DNA of 64,000 bases from Eutypa lata (taxonomy: Eukaryota; Ascomycota; Sordariomycetes; Xylariales; Diatrypaceae): positions 3,658,001-3,722,000 of the forward strand of contig JAKULF010000005.1 of NCBI GenBank assembly GCA_022661535.1. The letters are read 5' to 3'. The notes below the pieces were generated by a model. That model had not been told where the DNA came from and made no database searches. It was given only the letters and a program-made list of their open reading frames with translations. The position numbers and the translations under genes are program-made. Below are positions 23,894-34,193 of the stretch, piece after piece; positions within the stretch are counted from its first letter, which is position 1; each line of letters starts with the position of its first letter.

Positions 23894-25530
23894 GCTCACT
23901 ACTATCTACTATCTGACTCGCATCCGCATATCCGTATGCATATAATGATTTAAAAGAACGGCGGCTGATCGATCACCTCTTCTGTGGTGGGGTGGTGTAG
24001 ATAACTTGATCGTTAACCTGGGATCTATCTAACTATTCAAGTACCTAGGTATATAGGCAAGTAATTATATCGAACCATAACTTCTATAGTCGATTAAGGT
24101 GGGTAAATATCTACATATATGCATACGTAGAGGTGTGTGCATGGACGCACGTACATAGTTGAGGTCGGATGAAGAAAAAAAATGACGAAATATTAAATTT
24201 TTTCTAAAGGTAGGTAGGGGCAGCCGTTGCCGTTCTTCGTTTCGGGTTCGGTGTCGGCGATGTTTGAACGGGCGGTCAAAATCCCGGTCTGGGGCCGAAC
24301 CAATCAGAATTTCGGAGTTTGAGAGACTTTAAACTACCTACCGTACCTAAGGTAAGCAGGTAAGTAACTAAATACTTACGTAGTAGGTAGGCCTGTGACA
24401 CGCGGACTACGCATATCTTTTTTGTTATCATCATCATCATCATCATCTCTATTATAGGCTGGTGAGAATCTAGAGGTTAGAACTAACTAGACTGCTAGAT
24501 AAGTAACTAACTACTACGTAAGTATCTAGAAGTTATGCTAGCGTTTTGCGGGACAGAAACCGTCCGACGCGCGCTTATGCAACCTAGTCCCTCTCATACT
24601 TAGTTATTATGTAACTATCTGTCTGCACTATCTGCACTACCTGCAGAACGAGAGCGAGATCAGACATACTAACTAGAGAGACGGGAAAGGGAAGACGAGA
24701 TAAAAAAGTGGCTACGTCCAGAGTAGTTAGCAGAAAGAAGTTACAGGCTTAACTACATATGTAGCAGCCAAGGTAGTCTGTTCATTCCCGTCCCGTATAT
24801 CCGCCCCTCCTAGACCTAGTGCCGGCATTGTGCAGCAGGTGAGCAGTAGGCAGTAGGGCAGCAGCCAGCAAGGAATTAAGCGTTTTAAGCAAATGCGCCT
24901 AATGTACGCATGCATGCATGGCCTAGGGCTAAGGAAACTAGTTCAAACGGCGACTTTTTGTCAAGGCCGGGTTTGGGTATCAGGTGTCAGGACATGCAAG
25001 AAGTCATGTAGGCAGGGTTCTAACTGAGCGGAGATAGCGGTGTCTACATAATGAATATAATTAGGACGGCATTGAATATCAATCGCACTACCTCTCTCTC
25101 CCACGCAAAATATACACACAATAATGTATGCACAATGCGACCCCGGATGTTCGTCATCGCGGCCATTTGTGCAAATATGCAATGTGACTGTAGCATCTTC
25201 AACAGCCGGCAATGAGCGAGTAGGTGACATTTACCGTGTCGTGTGGCGAAGAAAAGGGGGGCCATAGGTTTAGGACGGGGGACCTATATTTGGGAAGCTC
25301 GCTTTTGTACCATTGCTGGCCTATAGGAGACTTTTCCTTGGTCAAGGAGATCTCCTCTATTAGTGAAAAGCCGATGGGGAGCAAGTACGAAAGTATAGCA
25401 GCCCCCCTCCCCTGTCTTGCAGCTTGACGTAAACATGCCAGCATACAGTCTTATCCCATGTCTGCCCTATGTATGTGTATATGTACGATGGATATCTCCG
25501 CCGCTCATCGGCCGAGTGATAACTTAGTAG

Positions 25531-25538
25531 TATATAAA
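25531..25538 (+). promoter_or_regulatory. TATA box of the P450 gene
   Basis: TATATAAA lies 184 bp before the P450 start codon in a non-coding stretch. Its position fits a core promoter with a 5' UTR of roughly 150 nt. Confidence 0.5.
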
Positions 25539-25714
25539 GTAATGTAAAGTCTCTCGTAGACCAGCTTCAGAACTCGTAGTTCAGCTTCCCTAAGATCTAT
25601 AGTTTTTGGTTATTATTTAGTCTCATTTTTTAGTGTCGCGCGTTACCTACTTGAGAATACTTCCACTCTCGACCCGAATAGCTTCTTGCTGCAAAGCATA
25701 TCCCATCATATAGT

Positions 25715-27918
25715 ATGGCGCCACTGAACGTAGCAGGGCCAGTGAATCTGGTCCTCGCGGCCACCTCCTTGGTGAGTGTTCCACGCTCGGCGCAACCCAT
25801 CTCCCCCGAGATCTCTCTACATATTTGCTAAACGGCTATCAAAACAGGGCGTCTTCTTCGTAGTCAGCTACGTGTTCTACAACCTCTTCCTGCACCCGCT
25901 GCGCTCGTTCCCAGGACCGCTCCTATGGCGCATCTCCCCCATACCGCGGGCATACTGGCTGATGCGCGGCAAGCTGAGCTACAAGATCGCGGAGCTGCAC
26001 GAGAGGTACGGGCCGATCGTGCGGATCATGCCGCGGGAGATCGCCTTCAGCAGCCCGGAGGCCTGGAACGACATCTACGGCCACCGTAAGGCGGGGGCCG
26101 AGGAGTTCGCCAAGTACCGGCGCTTCTACATGGCGACGAGCGACACCGACGCGCACCACATCATCCTGAGCGGGCGCGAGGAGCACGCCGCGCTGCGGAG
26201 GGCCATCTCGCACGGCTTCAGCGACAAGGCCTTGCGGGGCCAGGAGCCCATCATCGGCTCGTACGTCGACCTGCTGATCCAGAAGCTGCGCAAGGAAGCT
26301 TCGGGGACCGGCGGCGGCGCGGCGGGAGCTTCCGTCAACATGCGAGAGTGGCTGAACTGGACCACGTTCGACGTCATCGGCGACCTCGGCTTCGGGTCCG
26401 CCTTTGGCTGTCTGCGGGATACCGATTACCACCCCTGGGTTCGCCTCATCACGCAGTTCTTCGTCGCGGATGCCTTCTTCCACGCCCTGAACAACGTCGG
26501 CTTGAGAAGCCTGGCGCTCTTCATCGTCAGGCGCGGTGGTGCGAAGTCTCGCACCCAGCACTTCGAGCTTGTTAGGGCTAAGATGGCGCAGCGCAGTAAG
26601 TAGTGATTTTGCATTCTTCGGTCTGGAGGCACTCGAAAGAGTGAGAGTGTGTCGCTGATCTATGGTGATACACAGTGGAACTTGGTGTCGAAAGGCCTGA
26701 TTTCATGGAGGGTTTACTCAGCAAAAAGGAGCAGCTTGTAAGTTTTTATGCCCACCTCCCCACCCATTGCCTCCCTCCTGATTCCATCACCTCCGCCCCT
26801 TTATATCTTGTCTTCAACCCAACCCTGGTACAGAAGACGCAAATACTAACCGGTGTTCATTTTCTCACCGTGCGTTAGGGTCTGGATATGGATAAATTGG
26901 TTCGAAACGCAAGCACCCTGATCATCGCGGGCTCGGAAACAACCGCCACGCTTCTAAGCGGCGCCGTGTACCTCCTCACGACACATCCCGATAAGCTCGC
27001 CAAGGTCGCCAACGAGGTCCGCAGCGCATTCAACAGCGAGGAAGAGATCACGCTCAACTCCGTTTCGCGCCTATCGTACATGCTCGCTTGCCTGAACGAG
27101 ACGCTGCGGTGCTATCCCCCCGTCGCGTCCGGCCTTCCCAGAGTAGTCCCCAAGGGCGGCGCCTACGTCGCCGGCAAGTTCGTCCCCGAAGACGTAAGTA
27201 TAACCCGGGTTCTTTTTTTTTTAATTTAAGTTTTGCCCCTTTACACTACGTATGGTGAGATCATGGAAGTTATGCGGCTCTTAACCCCGCCCCATACGCC
27301 TCATGCAATCATGCACGCCCTGCATGACGCATGTGTAATGGAAGGGTAGTACAAACTGTGGGGGAAGATACGATGAGTCATCACACGGTCGTGGGATCCT
27401 ATCGTTGCATCACGGAATACTAACACCTCTTGTTTCCGCCAATAGACCATTGTAGCCGTCTGGCAGTGGGCCGTGAACCACGACGCAAGCTACTGGACGG
27501 AGCCGTACAGCTTCGTGCCCGAGCGGTTCCTCGGCGATCCCAAATACAAGAGCGACCGGGCCGACGCGATGCAGCCGTTCAGTGCGGGTCCTAGAAACTG
27601 CGTCGGCAAGAAGTAAGTCGCGTTCCCCTTCCCCCCTTTCCGCTTTCCATTTCTCTCTCTCCTTGTTATAGGTAGGTATCTAGAGACAAGGTTCAAAAGG
27701 TCTTGGGTCTCCACACACTAGTAGGAATAGAGTGCTGACAGGTGTGGTCACACAACAGCTTGGCGTATGCGGAGATGCGCCTCATCCTAGCCAGGATCCT
27801 CTGGAACTTCGACTTAGCGATCGAGGACGACAGCCGAGAGTGGCTGAAGGATCAGCCAGTATATGTACTGTGGGATAAGCCGGCGCTGAACGTGACGTTG
27901 ACATTGGTGAAGAACTAG
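25715..27918 (+). CDS. Cytochrome P450 monooxygenase
   Basis: Membrane-anchored P450 of the type common in fungal secondary metabolism and detoxification. Six exons: 25715-25771, 25848-26595, 26676-26737, 26879-27193, 27446-27612 and 27759-27918. All phases fit and give 502 residues. The first exon plus the start of exon 2 form a membrane anchor (LVLAATSLGVFFVVSYVFY) followed by the Pro-rich hinge FPGP. Landmarks are the I-helix AGSETT at about 306-311, the K-helix ETLR at 363-366, PERF at 419-422, and the heme loop FSAGPRNCVGKN with Cys446 as heme ligand. The Cys loop is split by the last intron, and correct splicing is supported because it completes GKNLAYAEMRL. The architecture is complete, so the enzyme is probably functional. 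Substrate is unknown. A TATA box lies 184 bp upstream. Confidence 0.93.
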
Positions 27919-28885
27919 TGGCTGTGCATCGAACGTTTCGTTGGAAACAATCGCTTCGCTTATACATCTGACTACTTACTTATATTACGTGCTGCTACTA
28001 CCCGGGGAAACTCCGCTGACGCTACATACCACCATCATTCCTCTGTACTTACATATACTTACTCTCCTACATCTGTAACAAAATGCACGCGAACATAACA
28101 CAATGTTTTAAGATCTAAAAATTCTAACGCACATGGTGAGATCGAATGTTTTCATCGAGAAGAAGTGGGCTCGAACGATTTACGTGTTCTAGTAGTTATG
28201 TGCCACGTAGTCGTGATCCTATGGAATTATCCATAACGGGCTATCCAGCTAAAGTGAGTACTACTTTAACTACATACTTACATAGCACTGACTAGGCTAG
28301 GTCGCTGTAATGCTAAGTAACTATCCGAACTTGTGTACCCAGGCCAGGTGCTGCTACATGTAGGCAATAAATTACCAGATTTGGCAATAATGAAGCTCTG
28401 TTAGACAACCACCGACTATTATAGCCCAGGTGCGTGTTTAAAAGAAAGTGCTGCTTTAGGGACGTAGTTAAGATTGTACGAAATAGTTAAGCCCTTTAAA
28501 AACCACATAAAAACAAGTTGCAACTATCTAGGATATAGCAAATGTAGTATTAAAGTGCATACTTCGTATCGGGGAAGTTGATTCGCGCGCGGCACAGCAC
28601 CAACCTTTTTATTGGATAACTGAAGGCTTATATCACCCCTGAAGTTGGACCAACACGGGCCACCGCATCAGGCTGCCAGGTGCTGCCTAGCCGAATGAAC
28701 TCACCTCATTGAGCTAAGAAAGTGTGAAAAAAATATTTATATATATAGGGGTAATCCTACAGATGGTTAGTTTTCCTTTCTCTTCATTCGTAGCTGTAAT
28801 ACGTTTCTTCTTTAGTTGTAACTAACTGTCCAGTGTCTGATCAGAGGCACCTTCGCTAGAGTTAGGTGATTCAATCAAACAAAAA
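27919..28885. other. Intergenic spacer
   Basis: A/T-rich, no supported gene. Near 28736-28748 a TATTTATATATATAGGGG tract lies about 140 bp before the next start codon and may serve as its core promoter. Confidence 0.5.
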
Positions 28886-31800
28886 ATGGCATCCACATCC
28901 ACATCCACATCCACTTCCATAAGCAGAATTCAGTTTACAAACATCACAGATAAGGAGACAATATACCAACGCTGCCTCCTGGTAATAGGCACGTGCCATG
29001 ACTATGCGTCCGTCCCCGCACCAGGCGCAGTGGAGGACTTCATAGCCGTCAAAGCCCGAGACGCGCTGCACCAGCCCCTCGGGCAGCAGAACTGGCCCGT
29101 GTCGCAGGGGACGTTCCGCTGCCTCGTGATGCTGCAGCCCGGGGCCAACAAGGTCGAATTCCAGCTGCACCACCGGGGGCAGACCACCACCTCGGCCCGG
29201 CTGACCGTGCTCTACCAGCCGCTGCTGCAGCTGCCGCCCCTCCACCTCGCCATCCTGGTAGCCAAGGACTCGCCTCTCCTCATCGACTGCCCGCCCGCGA
29301 AGCGCGGCGCCATCTCCACCGCCCACGGCACCCTTGACGCAGCCGTCCTCAAGCTGCGCATGGCCGCCTACATGTGGCAGGCGATGACGGCCGAGGACCT
29401 GCGCGCGAAGGGCCTCGGCCGCCGCTGCTTCCGCCTCGACGAGGAGTGGGGCGTCGACACCACCACGCTCGCCTCGTCGTACCTGCAGAGCGAGCCCGGG
29501 AGCAGCGCGCGGATGATGGGCTCCGTGGCGAAGGTCCACGTCGTGCGCAGCGAGAAGACCGTCGCCGAGCTGCGCGACGCCGATGAGAACCGCCGCGTCC
29601 GCCACCGCCGCGAGCTCCAGACGTGCTTCGAGCAGGCCCTGACCAGGCATGGCCACCCCTTCGTCGGGACCACCCGCCCCGTCGTCGCCGGCATGTTCCT
29701 GGACTCCCACTACTCCGTCGAGCAAGGCGCGGTTCTCGCCCACGTTGCCCTGGGATTCCATAGATCTACTGGCGTCTCGCATGCGGTGTACGGGAGCCAT
29801 ACCACCTACGCCTGGCCGCGGTTCCTGGAGGAGGTCCCTGCTTGCTTGCTCGACTTGACGCCGACGGGAGATACGGTTGGCCATGACACCTGCCAGTGCG
29901 CGACTATGCGGGACGCTTGTTTCGTAGGCCAGGGCGCGATGCTAGAGCAGGTCGGGTACGCCTTCGGAAAAGCGCCCCCCACGGACGCCCTGTCGAAAGG
30001 GTGCATCAAGGACTGGGGTCGGGTGTTCGTCGCCCAGAAAGGAAGCGAGAACCACGAAGCTAAGTGGGAGCTCATGGACGCTCTGCGCATCATAGCGACG
30101 AACGAGCACTTTAGACTGCCCGGCGACCGGGCGCTGTCGCGGTCGCAGAAGGAGAGCAATGTCGTGATCCGCTGCGCGCTCGACCAGAACGACGAGCCCC
30201 TCCTCGAAATATCCTCCAAGGCGGGGCTCGCTCGCATCCAGTTCCTGGACCCGAGCGGGAAGGTGGTCTGGGAAGTGGATTTCTGCCGCAAGACGGCGGC
30301 GGAGCATCAGCAGCAGGACGACGAGATGCCCATCAAGGCCGGGCCGGCCATCTTCCACCTCAGCGTGCCGGAGCTCGAGGGGCGGCTCGACCGCTCGCAG
30401 CCCTCCAGCTTGGAGGTGCTGGCCATGAACGGGTGCGCGCGCAAGGCGCAGAACGTGTGGATGCTGCTGGCCGACCAGCCCTTCCTCAAGGTCCCCGGCA
30501 CGTCGCTGGTGCTGTCGAAGCGCTCGGTCCGGGCGCCGGCCCTGGACGGGAGCGAGAGCAGCCAGCCGTACTGGCGGTGGGCTATGCTGCTGAAGCGGAA
30601 GCACCAGCAGGGCGGCGGCCGCCTCACCCACGCCAGCCGGATCGATATACGCATCGGTGCCACGATGGACGGCGCCGTCGTCTACTACGCCGACGGCAGC
30701 AAGTGCAACTGCGGGAGGGCGAACCAGGCCCACTATGGCGGCCACCAAGCCGAGGCAAGATCGCTGTCCGAGGACGAGGTCTTCGATATTAGTCGTATCT
30801 CTCTCAACAAAGCTGGGGGTTGGGGTTCTTTACATGGCTGCCGAAGTAAGTAAGCAAGCAAGCAATCTCATTATTTCGCTTCACCTCATTGTATTTGCCA
30901 TGTATCTTCATGATAACACACGCTCCTCTATTTCGTGCTTCTGGGCCATGGATCCATATGGGACTGATCTCGGAATTCAATCTCTCCCCTTTTTGTCGAA
31001 AGAACGGTGAGACAAAGGGTAAAGCTAACTCCAAACTCAAATTTCGCAGTGACGCTTTCTAACGGCACCGCCTGGGGTGCCATCAACGGAAATAACCAGA
31101 ACGAGATCCAGCACCTAGAAATCAGCGAGGACGAGCGGATCATTGGCTTCTACGGCCAGAGCGACACGGGAAGCGGCTTCACGTACGAATTCGGCATCAT
31201 CACAGCGCCGAAGAGCGTCGTAGATAGCGACGAGGGCCTGCCGCGACAGATATACGACATGCCGGAGTTGATGAACACCGACGGTGGCCTGGTGAGTAGC
31301 CATTAGTTTCTCTTCTGTCATATGATTTTGCAACATTCCATCCTTCGTTTGTTCCTTTGTCTGTTTGTTCTTTCCACCCGGAAAAAAAAATTGAAGCGCT
31401 TGCCTACATTCCCCCCCGCGTATGATACCCGCTTCGGTCCGACACCACGGATTTAGACTCCGAAGACATAATGGCAAGTCTAGTATCCCATGCACTTCTA
31501 TAATATACGCTAACATATACATAACAGGTTCCAACGAACGTTGAACTTGTCGCTCGATTGGATCTCCCCAATGGCCAGACAGCCTACAATGTGCCTGCCG
31601 ATTTCGATTTCGATGCTTTTCTACTAGGGGGGATACCGCAACCTACCTAGGGGTAAAATAGCGACATTAAACTAAGCTCTTGCTTGGTCGATATTGCTCT
31701 TTTTTCCCCCACCGAAAGAATTTCATCCAATGACCGGCCTCTTTCAAGAAGAATTCAATGTCATAATAGTAGGGAATATGTGATTAATTTTCGTCTAGAG

Positions 31801-31903
31801 TCCACAGGATCAACATCATGGCGGGGAGAGCGATATGGAGGATGAAGATGACGACGACGACAATGAAGGTTCAGACAGTGACGATGATGTGGATATGGAT
31901 TAG
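28886..31903 (+). CDS. PF12044-type metallopeptidase homologue with jacalin-like domain, catalytic motif lost
   Basis: Homologue of the fungal putative zinc peptidase family that includes yeast YIL108W. Exon 1 (28886-30845) and exon 2 (31050-31291) are supported: the splice rebuilds GGWGSLHGCRMTLSNG, a jacalin-like strand, continued by ISEDERIIGFYGQSD. The peptidase region is recognisable (GLGRRCFRLDEEW, MDALRI..LPGD). Where relatives carry an HEVGH zinc site after a GxGAxL stretch, this protein reads GQGAMLEQVGYAFGKAPP at about 348-365; the two His, the Glu and the third His position are all replaced. It is likely a pseudoenzyme. The 3' end is unsettled: either exon 2 joins 31799-31903, an acidic tail rich in Asp/Glu, or an exon at 31528 with an earlier stop. 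A short Thr/Ser repeat opens the protein. GC content is high. Confidence 0.72.
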
Positions 31904-33108
31904 GTTTCGGAGGAAATACCTCCGTCGGGCAGCATTTGTTTATTGGATTCCGTGTACTGAAAGTGGTATCGAGATACTCGATAATGCCTTAGGATATTAC
32001 CCTGTATGTATGTACTATGGTTTGTTAGGATTCTGTTCTCGGGAAGAATAACCCTTGATGATAATTGGTAGTTAGCATTGGAAGCAACTGGAGCGTCTGT
32101 TTTATTTATTTATTTTAATAAAAAAATATATATTACGCGTTAGCCAAGTTGTGTAGTGATAACCCCAATCGTCTAAAGGGGGGATTTCAAAAATTAAAAA
32201 TTAAAGATTTAACAAAAAATATCGATTGCCTGGTCCAGGATTCGAACCTGGGACTTCTTTTTCGCCGTTCTGTGGAGGTGGAATATTCTCACAGGGTGTG
32301 AAGATGCACCCGGGATGTTTTGAGGTGTACATTGGTACAGCCGCAGGGCATCGAACCCGTGGTCTTCAATTGTTCTGTTTGACGTGTTACCACTACACCA
32401 ACCTGGCTTTCAATTGTTAGAAGATTGGTGTGTTATTATGACTTATAGCATTGACTGCCATAGTAACATACTGGCCGCCGAGTACATACATACTTCGTAC
32501 GTGTATGTATTATGTTCTCAGTGAACCAGCGTCCCTTATTTGGGAAAACCAACCTGCGTCTGAGCCTCCATTCATGCACCTGTATGTTGCTAAGCCTGCA
32601 AGGTTCTCAACAGATACACGTATTCAACGCTTAGCAACCAACCTGTAATAGAATAAGTTTATAAAGTATCCAGATTGACGGTAGTGAAACTGATGCTTGT
32701 TCCTGCTGAGTGACGATGAGGAATCTTGCCAACAAGTTTAGTATACCGTATCTTTAAGTCCACCATATAGTAACTCCCTACTCCCCAACCGCACATAATT
32801 TCCACGGCGCAATTTGTTTCTCACTCTAGATAGAATCAATCCAAGGCACGATATTCGTCAATCTCACGAGCCACTAATCCTCCGACCTTAGTTCCAAAAC
32901 AACCTGTTGAGACCCGGAGGTGCCGGTTCGGTGTTTTGCTTTGTGTGAAGTTTCTGCTTCATAGAGACGTTGTAGAATCTAAGAGTAATAATTGTTAATT
33001 CGTTGCTCCTTAGCCCCTTCCCCCATCATGTTGAACAGCAAACATATCTTGAATACGACGCTACAACATCCAAGAACTGCGCGCTCTTAAGGAGAACTTA
33101 TGAGATAG
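31904..33108. other. Intergenic spacer containing a tRNA-like element
   Basis: No supported protein gene. A/T-rich homopolymer tract at about 32110-32140. A tRNA-like element lies at 32227-32407 (separate entry). The rest shows no recognisable feature. Confidence 0.5.
32227..32407 (-). other. tRNA-like element with two B boxes (pseudo-tRNA or SINE-like)
   Basis: Reading the minus strand from 32407, the sequence begins GCCAGGTTGGTGTAGTGGTA. It has a good pol III A box (TGGTGTAGTGG) and a perfect 4-bp D stem (GTGT/ACAC). It is followed by a B box GGTTCGATGCC near 32355. About 100 nt later comes a second, perfect T arm (CCAGG TTCGAAT CCTGG) and ACCAGGC, which pairs with the 5' GCCAGGT except for one mismatch. 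The anticodon arm is not convincing: position 33 is not T. It could be a tRNA split by an inserted tRNA fragment, or a tRNA-derived repeat. No functional tRNA is claimed. Confidence 0.4.
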
Positions 33109-34193
33109 TCAGGGGAAAAGAACAATAATGAGATATGTGAAACTAACCCTGACATCTCCAGGACTCGGTTTCTCACTTTCCTCAAAGTCATCGCCTCCCT
33201 CCCCCTCAGACAATATCAAAACTTTCTTCCGTCGATCAGTCATCGGGATTTCCCCTCCGTTTCTGGTTGAATAGTACAGCATGATGGAGGCCAGGTCGAT
33301 CTTGCCTCTGTCATCAATGTAACCTTCTCCTATTGGCCTGGACAAATACTGGGTAATGATGAAGTCACCCTCGTGAATGCCCTTGCACAGCGGTTCAAGC
33401 GTCTTTTCAATTTGGTCTTCGGACCACGAGGGGTGAGCAGCTTCAAGTTCATCTTTCTTTGCAGCATATTGTTCCAAGCGGGGGCAGAAGAAGTCGAAAG
33501 TATTCTCATCCGCGGTGCCTCCGTACTCCCTGGACCACAAACTAGGCCATTGGTGTTCATGTAGGAGTCCCCAGACACTATAATGATTTCGGCAAGATCA
33601 GCTTTATGCCTTTAATATAATACATAATTGAATGAATAGGGAGAAAAGGAAGTGAGAACCCAAAATACTTACTGACCAATCTCGTGTGCAATGCTTATAT
33701 GCACTGGGCTCTTGCCGCCTTCATCGTCGGTTGTGACGACCATGTAGTTGTTCTTCTCGTTTGTCCCGTCGTCGCTATTTCTGTATTTACCAAGGGTAGC
33801 GAAGAATCCATTTCCCTTGCGTGTCCACAGAGAATGAGAATTGATCTTGGGATTCCTGCACTCTCCGTCTGCTGTCCCATCTCCGAATTGGAACTGAGCC
33901 CCATCAACACCGCTGGTGAGCCAGAGCTGCTATGCCTTCTCGATGCCCTCTCGGATGATTGCCAAGTCGTCCTTGTTAATGCCATCTGTGTCGTTTAGAC
34001 AATAAACAACCTCTTTATTAGGCCACAGGGTTCTCGCGTGTCTCAAAGGGTCGAGTGTGACGCCCGAGGTACGGAGTTGAGGCTCCTTATTGAGGGTAGG
34101 CGATAGGTGCGCCTTCAGACTCCTGTCCCTGATCACATGAGAGAGACCAGCCGAAAGGAAAGGGACGAGAGTCGGAGATATACGCAAAAGCAT
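33109..34193 (-). pseudogene. Astacin-like (M12A-type) metalloprotease with premature stop
   Basis: Exon 1 runs from the ATG at 34193 to 33673, and exon 2 from 33577 to about 33109; the intron is 95 nt with phases matched. The N-terminus is signal-like and hydrophobic. A propeptide/mature junction follows (TLWPNKEVVYCLND, where WPN..VY is astacin-like). The splice creates a complete zinc site HEIGHVWGLLHEH, i.e. HExxHxxGxxH. Downstream lie Cys/Asp-rich sequence and a Met-turn-like SIMLYY. The frame is broken once: TAG at 33932-33930 after EGIEKA, where QLWLTSGV continues in the same frame. No intron boundary can remove it. So either a young pseudogene, an allele with a single nonsense change, or a sequence error. 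The final exon end (PSPGDV..) is uncertain. Confidence 0.68.

Larger units (their letters stand above)
22453..25714. other. Long repeat-rich intergenic region
   Basis: 3.3 kb without a supported gene. It holds CATA/TGTG-type runs at about 22875-22950, GTAGGTA runs at 23075-23100 and 23790-23830, a GATGC run at 23566-23591, a CT run at 23871-23893 and an ATC run at 24427-24447. TACCTA words recur to about 24395. The short open frames here follow these repeats and lack coding character. Confidence 0.6.

Noticed and set aside
28871..30748. Two long minus-strand frames opposite the peptidase-like gene
   Set aside because: Shadow frames of GC-rich coding sequence; the plus strand continues in frame across them with conserved family segments.
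32226..32420. Short plus-strand frame beginning near PGFEPGTS
   Set aside because: This peptide is the antisense translation of a tRNA T arm (GGTTCGAATCC); the element is described as tRNA-like instead.
33373..33578. Reading SGDSYMNTNGLVCGPG as the exon after HEIG in the astacin-like gene
   Set aside because: An acceptor 33 nt further on (ATTATAG) gives HEIGHVWGLLHEH in the neighbouring frame, a complete zinc site, and leads into the better coding frame.
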